Positions 58,006-64,000 of a DNA stretch of 64,000 bases are shown here, piece by piece. The translations under genes and the position numbers were made by a program. The DNA comes from Yersinia rochesterensis (GTDB taxonomy: Bacteria > Pseudomonadota > Gammaproteobacteria > Enterobacterales > Enterobacteriaceae): the NCBI RefSeq assembly GCF_003600645.1, contig NZ_CP032482.1, positions 1,054,001 through 1,118,000 on the forward strand, written 5' to 3'. The notes under the pieces were generated by a model, which saw only the letters and a list, made by a program, of their open reading frames with translations, searched no databases and had not been told where the DNA came from. The number at the start of each line of letters is the position of its first letter. Within the stretch, counting starts at the first letter, position 1.

Positions 58006-58284
58006 ATGATCAAAAAAATATCAGATTGGCATCCTGCGGATATAATCGCAGCGATACATAAAAAAGGATCTTCTCTCTCCGCGATATCGCGAAGTTCGGG
58101 TTTAAGTTCAAGTACGCTTACCAATGCGCTAAAAAGACCTTGGCCTAAAGGCGAGTATATAATTGCAAGTTTCTTAGATGTTCATCCATCAGAAATATGG
58201 CCGACAAGATATTATGACCCACATTCAGGAAAGCGGATAAATAGGGAGGATAAAATAAGAAAGAAAATTAAAATTTTATTATGA
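58006..58284 (+). CDS. Ner/Nlp-like DNA-binding protein (SfsB type)
   Basis: 92 residues from ATG 58006, preceded by GAAAGGGGG; an upstream in-frame codon at 57973 lacks such a site. The sequence (DWHPADIIAAIHKKGSSLSAISRSSGLSSSTLTNALKRPWPKGEYIIASFL, then HPSEIWPTRYYDP) is the helix-turn-helix of Mu/lambdoid Ner proteins and their host relatives Nlp/SfsB. Such proteins repress phage early promoters or activate host sugar genes. Together with the adjacent LuxR solo it forms an accessory insertion between yfhH and murQ. Confidence 0.85.
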   Translation: MIKKISDWHPADIIAAIHKKGSSLSAISRSSGLSSSTLTNALKRPWPKGEYIIASFLDVHPSEIWPTRYYDPHSGKRINREDKIRKKIKILL

Positions 58285-58362
58285 TAAGTCACTATAAGGC
58301 ATATTTGTTAAATGATATGATTTTTATGTGTGCGGCTAACGCTATATTAATGAGGAAAAATC

Positions 58363-59250
58363 ATGAATTTGGGCGCTTTGATTTCTGAAAGTCGCAATCC
58401 GGCCACGATGGATTTGGATAAACTCTCCACTTTGGAGATGCTAACCCGCATTAATGATGAAGACCGTAAAGTGCCGGAGGCGATTCGTTTGGTGCTACCC
58501 AACATTGCTCGCGCGGTAGATTTAGCGGCTAAAGCTTTACAGGCCGGAGGCCGGTTGATTTATCTGGGGGCCGGCACCAGCGGGCGGCTTGGCGTTTTAG
58601 ATGCCTCGGAATGCCCGCCGACCTTCGGTGTACCTCATGGTAGGGTCATCGGCTTAATTGCTGGTGGCCCCGGCGCGCTACTCAAAGCGGTGGAGGGCGC
58701 TGAGGATGATATGTCACTCGGCGAGCGGGATTTGCAAAATTTACAGTTGACCTCGACGGATATGGTGGTCGGGCTAGCCGCCTCGGGCCGCACCCCCTAT
58801 GTCATTGGCGCGCTGCGGTATGCCCGCCAGCTTGGGTGCCCTACTGCGGCCATTTCCTGTAACCCGGATTCTCCTATCGCGCAAGAAGCGCTAATCGCGA
58901 TTTCGCCTGTCGTTGGGCCAGAGGCGCTGACCGGCTCGACCCGCATGAAATCGGGCACGGCACAAAAATTAGTGTTAAATATGTTATCGACTGGCGCGAT
59001 GGTGAAGCTCGGCAAGGTCTATCAAAATCTGATGGTGGATGTAAAAGCGACCAATATAAAATTAATCGATCGCGCATGCCGCATTGTGGTTGAAGCTACC
59101 GGAGCCAGCCGTACAGAGGCGGAAAATGCATTGTCGCAAACTGAATTTGAAGTCAAACCGGCTATATTGATGATTCTAAAAGGAGTCAGTGCGGAGCAAG
59201 CTCATCAGGATTTACAGCGGCATAATGGATATTTACGCGCCGCATTGTAA
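58363..59250 (+). CDS. murQ: N-acetylmuramic acid 6-phosphate etherase
   Basis: 295 residues. SIS domain with [30 protein letters not shown] and [15 protein letters not shown]; the conserved Glu of SECPPTF is catalytic. It removes the lactyl ether from MurNAc-6-phosphate, giving GlcNAc-6-phosphate in cell-wall recycling. In E. coli murQ is followed by murP; here no murP is next to it, so exogenous MurNAc uptake would need another gene. Confidence 0.95.
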   Translation: MNLGALISESRNPATMDLDKLSTLEMLTRINDEDRKVPEAIRLVLPNIARAVDLAAKALQAGGRLIYLGAGTSGRLGVLDASECPPTFGVPHGRVIGLIAGGPGALLKAVEGAEDDMSLGERDLQNLQLTSTDMVVGLAASGRTPYVIGALRYARQLGCPTAAISCNPDSPIAQEALIAISPVVGPEALTGSTRMKSGTAQKLVLNMLSTGAMVKLGKVYQNLMVDVKATNIKLIDRACRIVVEATGASRTEAENALSQTEFEVKPAILMILKGVSAEQAHQDLQRHNGYLRAAL

Positions 59251-59331
59251 GGCTGATTTGTATGGGGCGATGCCCCCCGTATTTATTGATTAGTTATTGA
59301 TTAAGTTATTGATTAAATTTACGGGATTTAA

Positions 59332-60012
59332 ATGATAAAGGTTTTGAACGCAGAGCAAACTGACACGACTGAACCGCCAGCGGAAAGTGTCAAGCGGGTT
59401 GTCTTCTTTGATTTAGACGGCACTTTGCATCAACAGGATATGTTTGGCAGCTTTTTGCGTTTTCTGCTGCGCCATTTGCCACTGAATATATTGTTGGTCA
59501 TTCCATTGCTGCCAGTTATTGGATTGGGGCTATTGGTGGGCGGGCGTTGCGCTCGTTGGCCAATAAGTTTATTGCTGTGGGCCATCACTTTTGGCCGCCC
59601 TGAAGCCCATCTGAGAGATTTAGAACTGCGCTTTGTGAATGATTTTCGCCAAAAAGTGACTGAATTTCCGGTGGTGATGATGCGCTTGCGCCAATATCTC
59701 GAGAGCAGCGATGCTCAGGTGTGGCTGATTACCGGCTCACCGCAACGGCTGGTCGAGCAGGTTTATCACGATTCAGACTTTATTCAGCATTTACGGCTGG
59801 TGGGTAGCCGCATGGCACGGCGCAATGGCGGGTGGGTATTGCCACTGCGCTGTTTAGGGCCAGAAAAAGTGCTGCAATTAGAACAGCGCTTGGGGTCGCC
59901 ACTGAAACTCCACAGCGGTTACAGTGACAGTAAGCAGGATAATCCGCTGCTGCATTTTTGTGAACACCGCTGGAGAGTCAGTAAAACCGGCGAATTACAA
60001 CAGTTAGAATAA
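59332..60012 (+). CDS. pgpC: phosphatidylglycerophosphatase C (YfhB)
   Basis: 226 residues of the HAD superfamily. Nucleophile Asp27 and acid/base Asp29 in VVFFDLDGTLHQQ, the membrane-associated segment (LNILLVIPLLPVIGLGLLVGG), and the final motif YSDSKQDNPLLHFCEH. It makes phosphatidylglycerol from its phosphate in the inner membrane. Order murQ-pgpC is separated by about 80 bases. Confidence 0.9.
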   Translation: MIKVLNAEQTDTTEPPAESVKRVVFFDLDGTLHQQDMFGSFLRFLLRHLPLNILLVIPLLPVIGLGLLVGGRCARWPISLLLWAITFGRPEAHLRDLELRFVNDFRQKVTEFPVVMMRLRQYLESSDAQVWLITGSPQRLVEQVYHDSDFIQHLRLVGSRMARRNGGWVLPLRCLGPEKVLQLEQRLGSPLKLHSGYSDSKQDNPLLHFCEHRWRVSKTGELQQLE

Positions 60013-60056
60013 GCCACCGAGTGCCAAAGCCCACTGAAGTTATTCATCACGTTTCT

Positions 60057-61805
<1,749 letters not shown>

Positions 61806-61960
61806 GCCATACTCAAAGTCATTGGGGTTGCTGGTAGGCAGCAACTGAGAGACAAATCGGTCGGGAACCGATTTGAACAGCATTTATGCTAGCCCGCAGG
61901 GTGAGCCTCAAGGATGAGGCTCATTAATACCGATGAGCTTACTCAAGTAAGAACAGTATA
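61806..61960. repeat. intergenic palindromic repeat element
   Basis: Three hairpins in 100 bases: CAAATCGGT / ACCGATTTG (61853-61875), TGAGCCTC / GAGGCTCA (61902-61923) and CTTACT / AGTAAG (61938-61951). The composite, between two convergent genes, has the look of the dispersed intergenic palindromes of Yersinia. It may also terminate tadA and mltF. Confidence 0.6.
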
Positions 61961-63421
61961 TTAGTTATTGATTGACCAGCCGGGGCCGACGACCGGATAG
62001 GCTTTACCCAGTTCGGCTTCAATCGCAGCATGTTGAGCGGCTTTTCTCTCTTTTTCCTGCAAATAACCCACCAAACTCACCTGATAGCGGCGGATGTTTT
62101 CAACGTAGTTATAGGCCTCGTGACCCCGGGCATAGCCATAGGTGGTGCTCGGGTAGTAGCTCTTCTGGCTCAACATCGGTAGGCGCATTTTTACGTCCAC
62201 CCAACTGTCTGGATTACCATTTTGTTTTTTGGTCAGCTTGCGGGCATCAAGCATATGGCCATAACCCATATTATATGACGCCAGTGCGAACCAAATTCGC
62301 TCATCTTCTGGGATGGTCTCCGGCACTTTTCGCATCAGCCGTTGTAAGTAAATCGAACCGCCTTTGATACTCTCTTCAGGATCAACTCGGTCTTTCACGC
62401 CCAAGCCACTGGCGGTGGCCCGTGTGAGCATCATCAGGCCGCGCACCCCTGTGGGTGAGGTTGCTTGCGGATTCCAATGGGATTCTTGATAGGCGATCGC
62501 GGCCAGTAATTTCCAGTCAATTTCACCGGCATGCTTTTCAAATAAGGGCTGGAAAGAGGGCAGCACATTATCAATGGCGGAGAGGAATGTTTTGGTGTCG
62601 ACATAATCAAAACTGCCGACATGGCCGAGATATTTTTCCTCCAGACGCGCCAAACTGCCGTCTTCTACCATCTCACTGTAGAAATCAAGCATCGCCGCAT
62701 ACAGGCTGTCATCATTACTTTGCTGGAAATACCAAGTCACCGGTTCTTCATCCGTGACGTCAAAAGCCACTGCTAATTGTGGGTGAATACGTTGCAGCAG
62801 AGCAATAGTGACAGAATCCCCAAGGGTATAGTCGAGCTTACCGTCAGCGACTTGCTCCAGTAATTCTTTACCGGAGCGATCAACCGATGACCCCCAGTTC
62901 AGATCTGGATATTTGGTCTTTTTAAGCTGTTTCAAGGTGGTCATATGGGCCGAGCCGGAGGCAATAATCAGCTGGCCTTTCAGGTCACTAAATGATTTAG
63001 GCCGCGGTGAACCCAAACGGTAGACTAATTGTTGCGACACGGAATAGTAGGCAGGGCCAGTACGCGCCCGATTAAGGCGTTCGCGGTTATAAATCAGCCC
63101 AGCAGCAATGAGGTCGGCATCGTCACTATCTAAAGCATCAAATAAGTCGTTGATATTATGATGGGGGGTCATCACCAGCTTAACCCCCAGATAATCAGCA
63201 AACCGTTGTGCCAGCTCATAGTCGAGGCCGGAAGATCCGTCCTTTCCGGTAGAGTAGATCAGTGGTGAACTTATTGTGCTAACTCGCAGTTCACCACGGG
63301 CTTTTATACGGTCCAGTTGCCCTTCTTGCCCATTGCGCCAAGGAATATTGGGCCACAACGCGAGAGCCAGAAGTAAGGCAACTAGCCCGATGACAAAGTA
63401 ATTTAATTTTATGCGCGTCAA
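61961..63421 (-). CDS. mltF: membrane-bound lytic murein transglycosylase F
   Basis: 486 residues from TTG 63421 (GAGAG upstream). Signal-anchor ([17 protein letters not shown]), then a substrate-binding-protein domain (residues about 45-270) and a C-terminal family-1 transglycosylase domain with catalytic Glu in [26 protein letters not shown] and the final [15 protein letters not shown]. It cleaves peptidoglycan glycan strands in the periplasm with 1,6-anhydro products. Divergent from purL. Confidence 0.95.
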   Translation of the reverse strand: MTRIKLNYFVIGLVALLLALALWPNIPWRNGQEGQLDRIKARGELRVSTISSPLIYSTGKDGSSGLDYELAQRFADYLGVKLVMTPHHNINDLFDALDSDDADLIAAGLIYNRERLNRARTGPAYYSVSQQLVYRLGSPRPKSFSDLKGQLIIASGSAHMTTLKQLKKTKYPDLNWGSSVDRSGKELLEQVADGKLDYTLGDSVTIALLQRIHPQLAVAFDVTDEEPVTWYFQQSNDDSLYAAMLDFYSEMVEDGSLARLEEKYLGHVGSFDYVDTKTFLSAIDNVLPSFQPLFEKHAGEIDWKLLAAIAYQESHWNPQATSPTGVRGLMMLTRATASGLGVKDRVDPEESIKGGSIYLQRLMRKVPETIPEDERIWFALASYNMGYGHMLDARKLTKKQNGNPDSWVDVKMRLPMLSQKSYYPSTTYGYARGHEAYNYVENIRRYQVSLVGYLQEKERKAAQHAAIEAELGKAYPVVGPGWSINN

Positions 63422-63607
63422 ATAGTTATCTCTCGGCAGCGCTCTTTATATGTGTATTTTGAAGCATAATTCGACATGGTTAAATCCCCAGTGGAGCGGC
63501 ATTTTGCGTAATAATTCGTCAGTGTGCAACTTTATTGCGAGCTTATTGATCAGGTATTCGATGTATATCTCTAACAAAACTTTCTGACGCAATTATGAAT
63601 AATTGCT

Positions 63608-63623
63608 ACGCAAACGGTTTCGT
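63608..63623 (+). promoter_or_regulatory. purL: PurR box of purL
   Basis: ACGCAAACGGTTTCGT matches the PurR consensus ACGCAAACGTTTTCGT in 14 or more of 16 positions. A -10 hexamer TATAAT follows at 63641-63646, so PurR would block the -35 region. Confidence 0.9.
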
Positions 63624-63735
63624 CGGCGGCTCAGATTCACTATAATAGCGCGCGTTTTCCCCTGTTTTGCGTCAATGCATGCTGCGCCCAATGAAGTGCT
63701 GTCCCAGTCGCTTCGAAGAGAGAGAAACTTTGATT

Positions 63736-64000
63736 ATGGAAATACTGCGTGGTTCGCCCGCTTTGTCGGCTTTTCGAATTACCAAACTGCTGTCCCGCTG
63801 CCAGGATGCTCATCTGCCGGTAGATGATGTCTATGCCGAATATGTTCACTTTGCCGATGTTAGCGCCCCCTTGAGTGCTGACGAACACGCCAGACTCCAG
63901 CGGCTGCTTAAGTATGGGCCATCTCTCCCAGAACATGCGCCAGAAGGGCGTTTATTATTGGTGACGCCAAGACCGGGGACGATTTCTCCATGGTCTTCCA
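63736..64000 (+). CDS. purL: phosphoribosylformylglycinamidine synthase, 5' part
   Basis: ATG 63736 starts the 88 codons that are visible; the gene runs off the window. The N-terminus ([56 protein letters not shown]) is almost that of E. coli PurL, a 1295-residue enzyme of purine synthesis that makes FGAM from FGAR with glutamine. Confidence 0.97.
   Translation, partial: MEILRGSPALSAFRITKLLSRCQDAHLPVDDVYAEYVHFADVSAPLSADEHARLQRLLKYGPSLPEHAPEGRLLLVTPRPGTISPWSS

Overview
The window is chromosomal DNA of a Yersinia, most likely Y. enterocolitica or a close relative. This rests on the urease cluster ureABCEFGD with a long UreB, flanked by a ynt-type ABC transporter, a Yut-type urea channel and a NiCoT nickel permease. 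It also rests on enterobacterial housekeeping blocks in their familiar order (rpoE-rseABC, lepA-lepB-rnc-era-recO-pdxJ-acpS, tadA-mltF-purL). Species level is a guess.

Layout. 1-4.8 kb: the end of an acid-shock gene (asr), a YdgU-like micro-protein, several small uncharacterised genes, a CspA-family cold-shock gene with a long leader, and a divergent ftrA/rhodanese pair. 5.6-19.5 kb: one functional block for urea hydrolysis: metal-type ABC importer (yntABCDE), urease subunits (ureABC), nickel-insertion chaperones (ureEFGD), urea channel (yut) and NiCoT permease. Acid-stress HdeB lies just beyond. 20-25 kb: a Kch-type K+ channel, two tandem crcB fluoride-channel genes, yghZ and the sugar dehydrogenase yliI. 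25.4-30.6 kb: a chitobiose-type PTS operon (chbBC, a GH1 6-phospho-beta-glucosidase, chbA, chbR, chbG), in which the usual GH4 chbF is missing and a GH1 enzyme sits between chbC and chbA.

30.6-31.2 kb is a decayed mobile-element scar downstream of tmRNA. It holds a run of hairpins that looks like a structured RNA, a DNA methyltransferase cut off at its DPP(Y) motif, and the 3' half of a tRNA-Pro(GGG) followed by a terminator-like hairpin. 31.2-45.7 kb is core genome: ssrA, smpB, ratAB, bamE, recN (two LexA boxes), nadK, grpE (sigma-32 promoter), ung, grcA (FNR box), srmB, trmN6, nadB and rpoE-rseABC with a sigma-E promoter and a coupled short leader ORF. An uncharacterised AT-rich membrane protein interrupts the order at 45.8-46.6 kb.

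47-64 kb continues with lepA-lepB, rnc-era-recO, pdxJ-acpS, a GntP-family permease under a perfect GntR/PdhR-type palindrome, yfhL, and a MurR/RpiR regulator. Next comes an AT-rich insertion carrying a LuxR-type quorum-sensing receptor without a synthase and a Ner/Nlp-like DNA-binding protein. The window ends with murQ, pgpC, a DUF2157-type membrane protein, tadA, an intergenic palindromic repeat, mltF and the start of purL behind a PurR box.

The most unusual parts are the scar next to ssrA, the LuxR solo/Nlp island, the GH1-for-GH4 replacement, the tandem repeat at the ureC stop codon, and several palindromes or leaders (ureA, gntP-like, rnc, rpoE). I saw no CRISPR array, no complete insertion sequence and no intact prophage.
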